A stretch of 51,698 bases of DNA, taken from contig NZ_SJZB01000035.1 of the NCBI RefSeq assembly GCF_004337445.1, forward strand, positions 1 to 51,698, in the 5' to 3' direction. This document shows positions 44,134 to 51,698 of this stretch, piece by piece. Numbering within the stretch: position 1 is the first letter of the stretch; each line of letters opens with the position of its first letter. The notes under the pieces were generated by a model. It did no database searches and had not been told where the DNA came from. It saw only the letters and a program-made list of their open reading frames with translations. The translations under genes and the position numbers were made by a program. The DNA is from Parasulfuritortus cantonensis (GTDB lineage: Bacteria; Pseudomonadota; Gammaproteobacteria; Burkholderiales; Thiobacillaceae).

Positions 44134-44919
44134 ATGAACCACTTCAAGGCGATGCTCCTGCTGGCTACCACGATGGCCGTAAGTGGGCCGGCACGGGCCG
44201 ATTTGACGGATGTGCTGAAGAGCGTGCTGGAAGCGAACACGGGTTCGTCGAGCACGGCGACCGCGTCGACCCCGACCGCCACCTCGGTGGCGGCGACCAC
44301 GACGCTGAGTCAGACCGACGTCGTCGCCGGGCTCAAGGAGGCCCTGGCCAAGGGCGCCAAGGATGCCGTCGCCAGCCTCGGCAAGGACGGCGGCTTTCTC
44401 AACAACGCCGGGGTCAAGATTCCCATGCCGGACAGCATGGCAACCATCGACAAGGCGTTGCGTTCCCTCGGTCAGGGAAAATACGCCGACCAGTTCGTCG
44501 TGGCCATGAACCAGGCGGCGGAGAAAGCCGTGCCCGAGGCTGCCGGCATCCTTTCGGATGCGATCCGCGACATGACTCTGGAAGACGCCCAAGCGATCCT
44601 GAAGGGTCCGGATGACGCCGCCACCCAGTATTTCCGCAAGAAGAGCGAGGCCAAGCTGGCGGAGCGCTTCAAGCCGATCGTCAGCCAGGCGACCGACCAG
44701 GCCGGTGTCACCTACGCCTACAAGAAGATGGTCAAGAAGGCGGGCTCGTGGGCCGGCCTGCTGGGGGCGGGCAACGAGGATCTCGATGGCTACGTGACCC
44801 AGAAGTCGCTCGACGGCCTGTTCAAGATGGTGGCCGAGGAAGAGAAGAACATCCGAGCCAACCCGGTCGCGCGTACCACCGACCTGCTCAAGAAGGTGTT
44901 CGGCTCCTTGTCGAAGTGA
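44134..44919 (+). CDS. DUF4197 family exported protein
   Basis: A 261-residue protein. The N-terminal signal peptide (MLLLATTMAVSGPARA) is followed by a Thr/Ser/Ala-rich low-complexity linker (about 35-65). The DUF4197 domain follows: VVAGLKEALAKGAKDAVASLGKDGGFLNN, VKIPMPDSMATIDKALRSLG, AAGILSDAIRDMTLEDAQAILKGPDDAATQYFRKKSEAKL, and TTDLLKKVFGSL at the end. Family members are periplasmic or envelope-associated helical proteins of unknown function. Before the transposon arrived it was the gene downstream of ssrA. It converges on the hemerythrin gene with ten bases between the stops. Confidence 0.88.
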   Translation: MNHFKAMLLLATTMAVSGPARADLTDVLKSVLEANTGSSSTATASTPTATSVAATTTLSQTDVVAGLKEALAKGAKDAVASLGKDGGFLNNAGVKIPMPDSMATIDKALRSLGQGKYADQFVVAMNQAAEKAVPEAAGILSDAIRDMTLEDAQAILKGPDDAATQYFRKKSEAKLAERFKPIVSQATDQAGVTYAYKKMVKKAGSWAGLLGAGNEDLDGYVTQKSLDGLFKMVAEEEKNIRANPVARTTDLLKKVFGSLSK

Positions 44920-44929
44920 CGACCTCAGG

Positions 44930-45367
44930 TCAGGCGGCTGCGCCGCGCTTGGCCAGGATGTAGGCCCCGAGCTTCTTGTCCGTGTGGAGTATGTGGTTGA
45001 CCAACCAGTTGTTCAGGAACCCGATCAGGTCGTCCCGACCGATCGGGATGCCTGCGCGCAGGTTGTCGCGCACGGCGACCACCTTGCTGGAAAAGCTGCG
45101 GTGTTGCTGCAGGTGCCGATCGGAGTCTTCGCCGCAGGCGTCGGCATAGCCGTATTCCTGCATCAACTCCTCTTCGGTTTCGAAGTGGTATAGGGCATAG
45201 CTGAGCAGGTCCTGGGTGATCTGCTCGACGAAATCGATGCTGACGTCGTCCGTCAGCTTGGCATTGGCCTCGTTCAAGGTATTGACCAGGATACGGTGCT
45301 GTTCGTCGATCTCTCTCACGCCGGTGGCGAAACTGTCATTCCATTCGATTGGTCCGTGCCCGATCAT
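44930..45367 (-). CDS. Bacteriohemerythrin
   Basis: A 145-residue non-haem di-iron O2-binding protein. Iron ligands are visible in order: EWNDSFATGVREIDEQHRILVNTLNEA, the HFETEEELM motif, DRHLQQHRSF, and NWLVNHILHTDKKLG, the standard hemerythrin set. The length is typical. The start overlaps the stop of the upstream GGDEF-EAL gene by four bases, so the two are translationally coupled. It probably delivers or reports O2 or redox state to that c-di-GMP enzyme, or buffers O2 for respiration. Confidence 0.92.
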   Translation of the reverse strand: MIGHGPIEWNDSFATGVREIDEQHRILVNTLNEANAKLTDDVSIDFVEQITQDLLSYALYHFETEEELMQEYGYADACGEDSDRHLQQHRSFSSKVVAVRDNLRAGIPIGRDDLIGFLNNWLVNHILHTDKKLGAYILAKRGAAA

Positions 45368-47547
45368 GGATTCTTCTCCTTCATGGCAGGAATGAGGCGA
45401 GGGCGCGGCGCGCGATTGAGGCGTGCGCGCATCTCCTTCAATAGCTTGAGCATGTGGAATTGCTCTTCAAGCAGTTGTTCCTCGTCGGTCGTCGCCTGGG
45501 CGACGCGTTCGGCGAGGCAGTCGGCACCGAGTTGGCTGACCAACTGATGGATGCGCGGGTGCCGCCGTTCGATTTCCAGGAACTCGTCGTATTTCCGGAA
45601 ACGCAAGGTACCCGGGTGGTGGAGCCAGGCACCGAACGGGCATTCCCGGTCGTCCGACAGGCTGTCGACGTAGCGGCTCTGCTTGCATAGTTGAATGGCG
45701 CGGCTGATCCAGGCGCGGAAATTCGCCTCTGCGATCAGCAGTTCGAAGTGATCGCGGGTCGGCCTGGACATGGTCGACAGGCGCCAGAGCGGGTCCGGCT
45801 GGAATGCGTGGAGCCACGCCTCGAATTTCTCCGGCGGCATGGGCCGCGCCAGGCTGTAACCCTGGATGTGCGGGCAGCCGAGTTCCAGCAAGGTCAGCAG
45901 GTGTTCGATGGTTTCGGCCCCTTCGGCCGCGACCTGGCAGCCGAACGGCGCGGCGAAGCCGATGATCCCGCCCACGATGGCGAGGTCGTCGGCCGCCGCC
46001 AGCATGTTCTGCACTAGGCTCTGGTCGATCTTCAGGTTGTCGCTCGTCAGGCGCTTGAGATGCGGCAGCGAGGCGTAGCCGATACCGAAGTTGTCGAGGG
46101 TGACCCTGACCCCGAGCCGCTGGCATTCGTGCAGGGTTTCGGCGCAGGCGGTGATGTCCGCCATGACCGCCGCTTCGGCAATCTCCAGGACGAACCATCC
46201 GGTGAGTTCAGGCGGGTAGGCGGCCAGTTGCCCGGCCAGCCAGTCGGTGAACCCCGGTTGGCTGAGGTGACGGGAGAATACGTTGACGCTGAGGCGCAGC
46301 TTCAAGCCCGCGGCGTGCCACGCCGCGAGTTGGCGCAGGGCTTCGCCGAACACCCATTGGCCGACGTCGATGCTGAGATCGTCCTGGTCGATCAGAGGAA
46401 GGAATTCGAGCGGCGCCAGGACGCCCAGGATGGGATGATGCCAACGGATCAGCGCCTCCGCGCCCTCGACGACGCCGTGTTCGCAATCGACGATGGGCTG
46501 GTAGTGGAGCACGAATTGCCGCTCCCGGATGGCCGTCTCGATCTTGCGCAGCAGCCCGCGGTTGGCCTGCAAGCGCATGTCCAACTTGCGGTCGAAGAAC
46601 TGGAAACGTCCCTTGCCCGCCTGTTTGGCCTGGTACAGCGCGGTATCGGCATGATCGAGCAACTGGTCCGGCTGGTTGCCGTCGCTCGGGAACAGGGCCA
46701 CCCCGGCGCTGGCGCCGATGCGTACCGTCTGCCCGGCGATCTGATAGGGCTGGCCAAGACGCGTCAGCACGCGGGTCAAGGTCTGTTCGCATTCCGATAC
46801 CTTGTGCAGGCTGCCCAGGAGCATGGCGAACTCGTCGCCGCCGATGCGGGCAACGGTGTCGTCGCCACGGATCGACTCCTCCAGACGGATGGCCACCTCG
46901 CGCAACAGTTCGTCGCCGGCATGGTGGCCAAGGCTGTCGTTGACTGCCTTGAAGCCGTCCAGATCGAGCATGCAGAAGGCGACCATCTCCTGTGACCGGC
47001 GTGCACGGGCGAGGCTGATCCTCATGCGCTCGGCGAGCAGGAGCCGGTTCGGCAACTGGGTCAGCGGGTCATAGCTGGCCAGGTGTTCGAGGCGCTGCCT
47101 GTGTTCGATGAAATCGGTGATGTCGGTCGCCGTGATCACCACGCCGATGAGGTCGTTTTCGGCGTTGGTGATCGGCTCGCCGCCGACCTTCAGCCAACGG
47201 GTATCGTCCTCGCCGGGCCGGATGGTCATGATCAGATCATTGACCGGCGCATGGGTGGCAAGGACGCGGCCGACCGGGAGTTGCTCCGGCTCGAACGCGC
47301 AGCCGTTCTCCTGCAGGCAATCGCAGTACAACTGCTGGTGCAGGGTGGTGTGCGCCTCGGCCGGGCCGAATATGGCCTCCGACGCCGGGTTCTCCATGAC
47401 CAGCCTGCCGGCGGAATCCCATATCTGGACCGCCTCGTGGGTCAGCGCCAAGGCCGCGCAGAGGGGCGATTCGGCGTGCGAGGCCTCGCCGGTCATCAGG
47501 CTGGACCAGTCGATCTTCCGCAGCCTGCCCGGGTCGACAGCACTCAT
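45364..47547 (-). CDS. PAS-GGDEF-EAL protein with C-terminal CZB-like domain
   Basis: A c-di-GMP turnover enzyme of 727 residues without membrane segments. A PAS-like sensor (about 30-145, ALTHEAVQIWDSAGRLVMENPASEAIFG) precedes a GGDEF domain with intact motif RIGGDEFA near residue 236 and an EAL domain with EALIRWHHP near residue 364. Both signatures are preserved, so synthase and phosphodiesterase activity are both possible. The tail (about 595-715) has ECPFGAWLHHPGT and RRHPRIHQLV within helices, resembling the zinc-binding CZB domain that controls some diguanylate cyclases. It sits between a REC-GGDEF gene and a hemerythrin gene, overlapping each by four bases. Confidence 0.88.
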   Translation of the reverse strand: MSAVDPGRLRKIDWSSLMTGEASHAESPLCAALALTHEAVQIWDSAGRLVMENPASEAIFGPAEAHTTLHQQLYCDCLQENGCAFEPEQLPVGRVLATHAPVNDLIMTIRPGEDDTRWLKVGGEPITNAENDLIGVVITATDITDFIEHRQRLEHLASYDPLTQLPNRLLLAERMRISLARARRSQEMVAFCMLDLDGFKAVNDSLGHHAGDELLREVAIRLEESIRGDDTVARIGGDEFAMLLGSLHKVSECEQTLTRVLTRLGQPYQIAGQTVRIGASAGVALFPSDGNQPDQLLDHADTALYQAKQAGKGRFQFFDRKLDMRLQANRGLLRKIETAIRERQFVLHYQPIVDCEHGVVEGAEALIRWHHPILGVLAPLEFLPLIDQDDLSIDVGQWVFGEALRQLAAWHAAGLKLRLSVNVFSRHLSQPGFTDWLAGQLAAYPPELTGWFVLEIAEAAVMADITACAETLHECQRLGVRVTLDNFGIGYASLPHLKRLTSDNLKIDQSLVQNMLAAADDLAIVGGIIGFAAPFGCQVAAEGAETIEHLLTLLELGCPHIQGYSLARPMPPEKFEAWLHAFQPDPLWRLSTMSRPTRDHFELLIAEANFRAWISRAIQLCKQSRYVDSLSDDRECPFGAWLHHPGTLRFRKYDEFLEIERRHPRIHQLVSQLGADCLAERVAQATTDEEQLLEEQFHMLKLLKEMRARLNRAPRPRLIPAMKEKNP

Positions 47548-48830
47548 GGTTGGCTATCCCGGGCCGACACGGCAACGCGGTTCTTGCCCGCGCGTTTGGC
47601 CGAGTACATGCCGTCGTCGGCGGCGGAAAGGACCAGGTCGGGCGCCACGGCGGTACCGTCGATCATGGCCACGCCGATGCTGGCACCTACCTGGCAGGTT
47701 CTACCCAGCAACTCCATGGGGTGGCTGATGGCCTTGATCAGGCGTTCGCCGATCGCCTTGGCCCGTTCGCTGTCGGTGACGTCGGTCAGCAGGGCGACGA
47801 ACTCGTCACCCCCGAGACGGGCAACGAAATCGCGGCCGTCGAGCGAACCGCGCAGGCGCCGGGCGACGACCTGCAGGGCCGCGTCGCCGATGTCATGTCC
47901 ATACTGGTCGTTGATCGGCTTGAAGTCGTCGAGATCGATGAACAGCAACGCGCTGGTATGGCCATGGCCTCGTCTGCAGGTTGCGTCGAGGCGTTCCGAG
48001 AAGCTGGCCCGATTGGGCAGCCCGGTCAACTGATCATGGTGAGCCAGGAATTCGACACGCTGGTGGGCCGCTTCCTCTTGCGACACGTCACGGACGAGAC
48101 AGATGAACTGGATGCCGTCCGGCTGGTGGATGGCTGTAACCGCCAGGCGCAGGAGGAAGCGGCTGCCATCCTTTCGACAGCCAATGGCCTTGTAGCCGTC
48201 GGCGGTTTCGGAGCTGTCCTGCCGGTCAAGGACATCGGCGGGCCGGAAGGCGGCCTCGCCGCCATCCACGTCGGCCACCAGCACGGCGATGTTTTGGCCG
48301 ATGATTTCGGCATCGGCGAAACCGAACAGATGCTGCGCGGCCAGATTGAAGGATTGGATGAGACCGGCTTCGTCGGTGCCGATGATGCCGTCGAAGGCGT
48401 GGTCGAGGATGCCGTGCAGGCGCCGTTGGATGTTGATGATGCGCAGCATCGAGTTGATCCGGGCGTCCAACTCGTGCGGGTCGACCGGCTTGGTCAGGTA
48501 GTCGTCCGCACCGGCCCGCAGGCCGGCGATCAGGTCCTTCTTCTCGCTCAGCCCGGTGATCATGATCAACGGCACCCAGTGATCGGTACACATTGCCTTG
48601 ATCCGGCGCGTCGCCTCGATGCCGTCCATGACCGGCATCATGACGTCCATCAGGACCAGGTCGGGGGGATCCGATTTGAACGCCTCGACGGCTTGTTGCC
48701 CGTCGGTGACGTGGGTCACCCGATGCCCATCGCGTTTGAGGTAGGCGACGACGATGAGTGCCGTTGCCGTCGAATCGTCGGCCAACAGGATATGGAGGCC
48801 GCTTGGATTGGTTTGAGCGAACGCATTCAT
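47544..48830 (-). CDS. Response-regulator diguanylate cyclase (REC-PAS-GGDEF)
   Basis: A 428-residue cytoplasmic protein. The receiver domain has phosphoacceptor Asp62 (DLVLMDVMMPVMDG), acidic pair DD at 18-19 and Lys in DYLTKP. A PAS domain follows (LDHAFDGIIGTDEAGLIQSFNLAAQHLFG, about 140-260). The GGDEF domain carries the intact signature RLGGDEFVAL near residue 338. It is therefore a predicted active diguanylate cyclase controlled by phosphorylation. No cognate histidine kinase is adjacent. It is the first gene of the operon; a 418-base gap precedes it. Together with the downstream genes it may set the c-di-GMP level read by LapD. Confidence 0.92.
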   Translation of the reverse strand: MNAFAQTNPSGLHILLADDSTATALIVVAYLKRDGHRVTHVTDGQQAVEAFKSDPPDLVLMDVMMPVMDGIEATRRIKAMCTDHWVPLIMITGLSEKKDLIAGLRAGADDYLTKPVDPHELDARINSMLRIINIQRRLHGILDHAFDGIIGTDEAGLIQSFNLAAQHLFGFADAEIIGQNIAVLVADVDGGEAAFRPADVLDRQDSSETADGYKAIGCRKDGSRFLLRLAVTAIHQPDGIQFICLVRDVSQEEAAHQRVEFLAHHDQLTGLPNRASFSERLDATCRRGHGHTSALLFIDLDDFKPINDQYGHDIGDAALQVVARRLRGSLDGRDFVARLGGDEFVALLTDVTDSERAKAIGERLIKAISHPMELLGRTCQVGASIGVAMIDGTAVAPDLVLSAADDGMYSAKRAGKNRVAVSARDSQP

Positions 48831-49248
48831 CTAAAGGTCGGCTCGGGCGGTTAGCTCTGGTGACGGCGGGTGTATTTGAGTATATATGCCAGCATATTTA
48901 CGGTAAGAGTTTCGTAAAGTTTAGACAATCACCGTGCGCTGCACGAAAAATCACTCGGTCGCCGGCGATTTTCCTTTCCGCCTCGGCGCGCAGCGCAAAA
49001 CACCACGTTCAACACTGATCGACAGCACTAGGCAGCCACACCCTATCCGGGGATGGGAAATGTGTACTAGTGATAATTTGAAATAATCGATAAAATCATC
49101 TCGTTTCTGAGTATTATTCGTCATGCCATTCTCTGTCGCCGCCGTTGCGGCGGGATGGCCGGCGTTGACGGTCCCGGTGTGGCGTCGGCCGACGTAAGCG
49201 TCGCCGGTCCCGGGGCATGATGTCCAACTTCAAGGTGTCTTACGTAAT
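48831..49248. other. Divergent intergenic region between two regulator genes
   Basis: No gene is seen in these 418 bases. It must hold promoters for both the leftward REC-PAS-GGDEF gene and the rightward FixJ-type gene. An inverted repeat, ATATGC-CA-GCATAT (48884-48897), lies 54 bases before the leftward gene. An AT-rich patch at about 49065-49125 (ATAATTTGAAATAATCG) could contain a promoter. GC-rich hairpins (CGCCG-TTG-CGGCG near 49140, and a palindrome CGTCGGCCGACG near 49185) lie before the rightward gene. Nothing decisive. Confidence 0.4.
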
Positions 49249-49881
49249 ATGAATCGCCCAACTGTATTTGTCGTCGACGACGACGCTGCAATTCGTTACA
49301 GCCTTGGCATGCTGCTCGAAACGGAAGGCTATTCGGTTCAGACCCACAAGAGCGGCGAGGACTTCCTGGCGGCGTTCGACCATGGCAGCCAGGGTTGCGT
49401 CATCCTCGATCTGCGCATGCCGGGCATGGGCGGTCTGGAGGTCCAGGCCGAGTTGACCCGACGGGGTGTGCATCTGCCGATCATCTTCCTGAGCGGGGTC
49501 GGTGACATTCCCACCACGGTCGATGCCATGAAGGCCGGTGCCGAGGACTTCCTGACCAAGCCGACCGAGTCCAGCGTGCTGATCGGCAAGGTCCGTGCCG
49601 TGGTCGACAAGGCCGAGCATCTGAAGGACCTCAACCAGGAAAGTGACGAACTCCGTGCCCGGCTGAATGAACTTACCGACCGCGAACGTGAAATTCTCAG
49701 CATGGCGATCTCGGGACAGTCCAGCAAGGGTATCGCCCAGCAACTCGGCCTGAGCCAGCGCACGGTCGAGAACCACCGCCTGCGCATCAACAAAAAATTG
49801 CGTACCGGCAACCTGCTCGAGTTCTATCACCGGGCGGCGCGCTGCGGTATCGAACTGGAGCCGCCGGCGCGCTACAACTGA
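49249..49881 (+). CDS. FixJ/NarL-type response regulator
   Basis: A 210-residue two-component regulator. The receiver has the acidic cluster DDD (10-12), phosphoacceptor Asp54 (CVILDLRMPGMGG) and DFLTKP. A helical linker leads to a LuxR-type helix-turn-helix (LTDREREILSMAISGQSSKGIAQQLGLSQRTVENHRLRINKKL). The spacing and the Q-linker-like coiled region match the FixJ/TtrR/TodT class. No sensor kinase is adjacent, so its signal is unknown. The upstream gap is long and the gene appears monocistronic; the start is ATG 49249. Confidence 0.9.
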   Translation: MNRPTVFVVDDDAAIRYSLGMLLETEGYSVQTHKSGEDFLAAFDHGSQGCVILDLRMPGMGGLEVQAELTRRGVHLPIIFLSGVGDIPTTVDAMKAGAEDFLTKPTESSVLIGKVRAVVDKAEHLKDLNQESDELRARLNELTDREREILSMAISGQSSKGIAQQLGLSQRTVENHRLRINKKLRTGNLLEFYHRAARCGIELEPPARYN

Positions 49882-50033
49882 GCCGCCGCGTTTCCCGGAC
49901 GGTGCCGCCTCGGCCTGCCGCCGCTGAATGCCGGGCCAGGTCCGGATGTGGTGGTGCGGTTACGCCGGCTCGGGAGAGCCTGGCCGGCATGGGCGAGATT
50001 GACCGGCTCGGTTAGAATCGGACCCGGCAGCCA

Positions 50034-50121
50034 GGAGGTGTGGCAGAGTGGTCGATTGCACCGGTCTTGAAAACCGGCAACGGGCAACCGTTCGTGAGTT
50101 CGAATCTCACCGCCTCCGCCA
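50034..50121 (+). tRNA. tRNA-Ser(UGA)
   Basis: An 88-nt class II tRNA. Acceptor GGAGGTG (50034-50040) pairs with CGCCTCC (50111-50117), discriminator G, then encoded CCA. The anticodon loop CTTGAAA is flanked by CCGGT/ACCGG and gives anticodon UGA, serine. A long variable arm (CAACGGGCAACCGTT) and T-loop TTCGAAT are present. Confidence 0.95.
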
Positions 50122-50154
50122 AAGCGGAGCCGCCCGCAACGGCGGGTCCTGCAG

Positions 50155-51117
50155 TCACTCCTCGACGCAGATCGCGCAGTTCTTGACCGCCAGGGCGGTC
50201 CGCATCACCAATCCCGCGATGACCACCGTGACGATTCCCAACAGGATGCCGGACAGGCGCAGATAGAGGACGCTGCCGGTGTGCTGGAACATCACCAGGG
50301 TGGCGACGGCGATGGCCGCCAGCGGAAACGAATAGGCCCACCAGGACAGGAAGAACTTCAAGCGGGCGAACCACCTGGCCTGGAAGAACAGCAGCAGGGT
50401 GAAGAATAGGGCGCTGCCGTACAGGACGTGCGCGAACGCATCGACGCCCCCGGTCAGCCTGACGTAGGACAGGAAGCCGACCGCCGGCGGGGCGATCAGG
50501 ATGAACATGGTCGGCATCAGGCGTTCCGGCAGGCTGCCGTGAAAGATCACCCGATAGAAGATGATGGTCAGCAGGATCGGCCAGAAGGTGAGGCCGATGC
50601 CGAAGAAGAACCAGGACACCTCGGCCGGGGCATGGTCGACGCCGGAGATGGGAACCAGGATGTTGCCGACCACCGGGATGAACCAGGCGGGGTTCATGTG
50701 CACGATGTCGAACTTCGAGTGGTGTATCCACTGGGTGATGATGTAGAGCGTCAGAAGCAGGTGGCCGACGGTCCCGACCAGCCAGAGCAGCTGTGAATAG
50801 GCCGGATTCACCGGCAGCCAGGCAATCGAGAGGAGGATCAGGCTGATCGAGATGCTCGGCACGAAGTTCATCTTGACCGGGTGTGCCCATTCCTTGAGCG
50901 TCGCGTCGCGGTACTTCAGTGCCTTGGCCGCATAGAACGCGGTCAGGACGATGAACAACAGGGTGCACAGGACCAGCAGCCACTGGCTCAGGTGTATCGG
51001 CAACTGGAGAATCGCCTCGGCCCGGTGCCAGGCGATGGTGAGGCCGCTGAGCCCCATGACCGTGGCGAACCAGGTGACCGGGAAATTCTGCAGTCTGGAG
51101 GCGTGCTGATCGCTCAT
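50155..51117 (-). CDS. SLAC1/TehA-family anion channel or transporter
   Basis: A 320-residue inner-membrane protein with about ten transmembrane helices. It opens with RLQNFPVTWFATVMGLSGLTIAWHRAE and contains NPAWFIPVVGNILVPISG and MFILIAPPAVGFLSYVRLTGG, the pore-helix pattern of the SLAC1/TehA/Mae1 family with its GLxG, FxPxVG and APPAVG segments. Bacterial members have been called tellurite-resistance or C4-dicarboxylate transporters; the natural anion here is unknown. It lies 36 bases downstream of a haem-binding lipoprotein gene in the same direction, so the two may be co-transcribed. It converges on tRNA-Ser. Confidence 0.9.
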   Translation of the reverse strand: MSDQHASRLQNFPVTWFATVMGLSGLTIAWHRAEAILQLPIHLSQWLLVLCTLLFIVLTAFYAAKALKYRDATLKEWAHPVKMNFVPSISISLILLSIAWLPVNPAYSQLLWLVGTVGHLLLTLYIITQWIHHSKFDIVHMNPAWFIPVVGNILVPISGVDHAPAEVSWFFFGIGLTFWPILLTIIFYRVIFHGSLPERLMPTMFILIAPPAVGFLSYVRLTGGVDAFAHVLYGSALFFTLLLFFQARWFARLKFFLSWWAYSFPLAAIAVATLVMFQHTGSVLYLRLSGILLGIVTVVIAGLVMRTALAVKNCAICVEE

Positions 51118-51153
51118 GATCTCGCTCTACCGAAAGGCCTGGAACAGAATCGA

Positions 51154-51698
51154 CTACAGGGGTTTCTTCACCGAAATCGCCCCACGCAGCATGTTGGGCA
51201 GGTAGCCAGTCGCCTGGTCGGTCGGATATTCCGCAGCCAGCTTGGCCTTGACGCCGTCTGGGATGGTCTCCGGGGTGCCGTGGCAGGTCATGCAGATCTC
51301 CTGTACCACCAGACCTTTCATGTAACGGAAGGTCTTGGTGTCGCCTTCGCGGATCACTTCGCTGTACTCGAGATTGGCGGCGCTCTCGCCACGCGCCAGG
51401 CGCCGTTCGAAGTCGTGCAGTACCCGGGTTTCCCAGGGGTCCGGGACGCTGGCCGGATTGCGGCTCTTGAAGGTCACCCGGCGGAGTCCGACGCCATGCT
51501 CCTGGGCCACCTCGGCCGCAATCGCGGGTGCCCGGTCCTTGCACACCGTTATCGCGCCTTCCGGGCCGACGCCCTTCATCGCCGCTTTGAGTTCTCCGCC
51601 CAGCGTCTTTGCGAATTCCCCGGCGGTGGCACGGGCCTCGGTGGTGTACTGAGCCTGTCGTTCGGAACTGACATTGACACAGGCGGCCAGGAAAAGGG
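51154..51698 (-). CDS. DUF3365 (Tll0287-like) haem-binding lipoprotein, 5' partial
   Basis: The gene runs off the right edge of the window, so its start is missing; 180 codons are visible. The first visible residues, FLAACVNVSSERQ, include a lipobox (LAAC), so it is probably an exported lipoprotein. The DUF3365 domain follows (AAEVAQEHGVGLRRVTFKSRNPASVPDPWE...). A single c-type haem-binding motif, CMTCHG, lies in VVQEICMTCHGTPETIP. It ends ATGYLPNMLRGAISVKKPL. Such proteins are redox or gas sensors or electron carriers. The pairing with the SLAC1-type gene suggests a shared, unknown role. Confidence 0.85.
   Translation of the reverse strand, partial: LFLAACVNVSSERQAQYTTEARATAGEFAKTLGGELKAAMKGVGPEGAITVCKDRAPAIAAEVAQEHGVGLRRVTFKSRNPASVPDPWETRVLHDFERRLARGESAANLEYSEVIREGDTKTFRYMKGLVVQEICMTCHGTPETIPDGVKAKLAAEYPTDQATGYLPNMLRGAISVKKPL

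Overview
The window is GC-rich, gene-dense chromosomal DNA from a betaproteobacterium. This is inferred from the codon and base composition, the tmRNA with an ANDETYALAA-type tag, the ubiG/gph pair, parE next to parC, an lplT-like transporter, and abundant c-di-GMP and bacteriohemerythrin genes. I cannot name the genus.

Layout. Positions 1-3183 hold the tail of a type IV pilus/type II secretion-like operon: a frameshifted secretin and three pseudopilin-like genes. Positions 3248-7611 are topoisomerase IV (parE, parC). Positions 7654-26843 form a complete Lap-type adhesin system. It has a type I secretion ABC transporter and adaptor, a LuxR-type regulator, a 2409-residue RTX adhesin with an N-terminal retention module and 17 tandem 101-residue repeats, a small conserved protein, the c-di-GMP receptor LapD, the periplasmic protease LapG, and two paralogous TolC proteins fused to a C-terminal OmpA peptidoglycan-binding domain. 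The parts read as one circuit: LapB/LapC/TolC export the adhesin, its N-terminus holds it at the outer membrane, LapG cuts it free at a TAAG site, and LapD sequesters LapG when c-di-GMP is high. dnaE follows (26924-30304), then an AT-rich gap ending in a candidate small RNA with anti-Shine-Dalgarno loops (about 30590-30691).

Positions 30744-37948 are housekeeping and membrane genes: a GYF/pentapeptide-repeat protein, a frameshifted TrmH-type RNA methyltransferase, two TPM-domain proteins, lplT, a LysR regulator, ubiG and gph. The tmRNA gene ssrA is at 38003-38362. Inserted between the stem and the T-tract of its terminator is a 5634-bp Tn7/Tn5053-like transposon (38393-44026, 5-bp target duplication GGCCT, TGTG...CACA ends). 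It encodes TniQ and TniB/TnsC-like proteins, a remnant that is probably TnsB/TniA, an intact IS3-family element and a probably truncated SF2 helicase. The IS3 copy lacks matching flanks and probably deleted the middle of the transposon. The element also carries, inverted, a near-copy of the tmRNA 3' end.

Positions 44134-48830 hold a DUF4197 protein and a three-gene, translationally coupled c-di-GMP operon: a REC-PAS-GGDEF protein, a PAS-GGDEF-EAL protein with a CZB-like tail, and a bacteriohemerythrin. The window ends with a FixJ-type regulator, tRNA-Ser(UGA), a SLAC1/TehA-type channel and a partial haem-binding lipoprotein. All repeats, motifs and alignments were read by eye; nothing was searched against a database.
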